Source: Acidobacteriota bacterium (GTDB lineage Bacteria; Acidobacteriota; Blastocatellia; Pyrinomonadales; Pyrinomonadaceae). Taken from it: a DNA stretch of 5,978 nt. The position numbers and the translations under genes were made by a program. The stretch lies in the NCBI GenBank assembly GCA_020853255.1, contig JADYZI010000399.1:1-5978 (forward strand), given 5' to 3'. The notes under the pieces were generated by a model, which had not been told where the DNA came from, did not search any database, and saw only the letters and a program-made list of their open reading frames with translations. Positions 5,892-5,978 of the stretch are shown in pieces. The stretch's first letter is position 1, and every line of letters begins with the position of its first letter.

Positions 5892-5978
5892 CTATGACCC
5901 CTTGATCGGCCCGATCTTGTCTTCGAACCAATTTGTCAGATCGTCGATCACCTCAATGTGCACCGGCTTGCCTTTCCA
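5892..5978 (-). CDS. C-terminal 28 residues of a gene running off the window
   Basis: On the minus strand an open frame enters from the window edge and ends at TAG (complement of 5892-5894). The visible tail begins WKGKPVHIEVIDDL and ends DKIGPIKGS: a mixed polar sequence with a probable beta-strand then helix, typical of a soluble protein's end. I do not recognise the family. Its stop is 7 bp before the zinc-ribbon gene's ATG on the same strand, as expected for an operon. The call rests on the uninterrupted frame, the protein-like composition and the tight spacing. Confidence 0.6.
   Translation of the reverse strand, partial: WKGKPVHIEVIDDLTNWFEDKIGPIKGS

Overview
The window is about 6 kb of bacterial chromosome with moderate G+C. 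It carries five complete genes, the 3' end of a sixth, and possibly the first codons of a seventh. Gene content, weak Shine-Dalgarno sequences at most starts, and a hairpin-rich intergenic repeat recall the Acidobacteriota (Blastocatellia-like soil lineages). That placement is an impression from gene style, not a demonstrated assignment. There are no rRNA or tRNA genes, CRISPR array, transposase or phage genes.

Layout, left to right. A plus-strand pair comes first: a stand-alone DEDDy 3'-5' exonuclease (81-707) overlapping by ATGA with a secreted alpha/beta hydrolase that ends in an IPT/TIG-like domain (704-1957). The hydrolase converges on a minus-strand hotdog-fold (PaaI-type) thioesterase (1993-2460). 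The thioesterase diverges from a compact CstA-family transporter (2642-4339), and the 181 bp between them holds an AT-rich pair of 40-bp direct repeats, each with a TTTACAT/ATGTAAA dyad. A 355-bp gene-free stretch follows. It contains a 178-bp element (4393-4570) made of two diverged ~81-bp units in inverted orientation, each with three small hairpins. Next is a strongly ribosome-bound gene for a stand-alone metallo-beta-lactamase-fold protein with the di-iron ligand pattern of flavodiiron proteins (4695-5426). Its stop codon interlocks with that of a minus-strand zinc-ribbon, two-helix membrane protein (5423-5884). That gene lies 7 bp behind the end of another minus-strand gene cut by the window edge (5892-5978).

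Functionally this looks like a housekeeping and accessory mixture rather than one pathway. CstA (pyruvate or peptide uptake) and the acyl-CoA-type thioesterase share an intergenic control region and may be co-regulated, but this is inference. I see no obvious defence or biosynthetic system. The most unusual structure is the mirrored hairpin element at 4393-4570: its two arms align across about 81 bp, and three stem positions change in ways that keep or compensate pairing. The dyad-bearing tandem repeat at 2470-2549 is the second point of interest.
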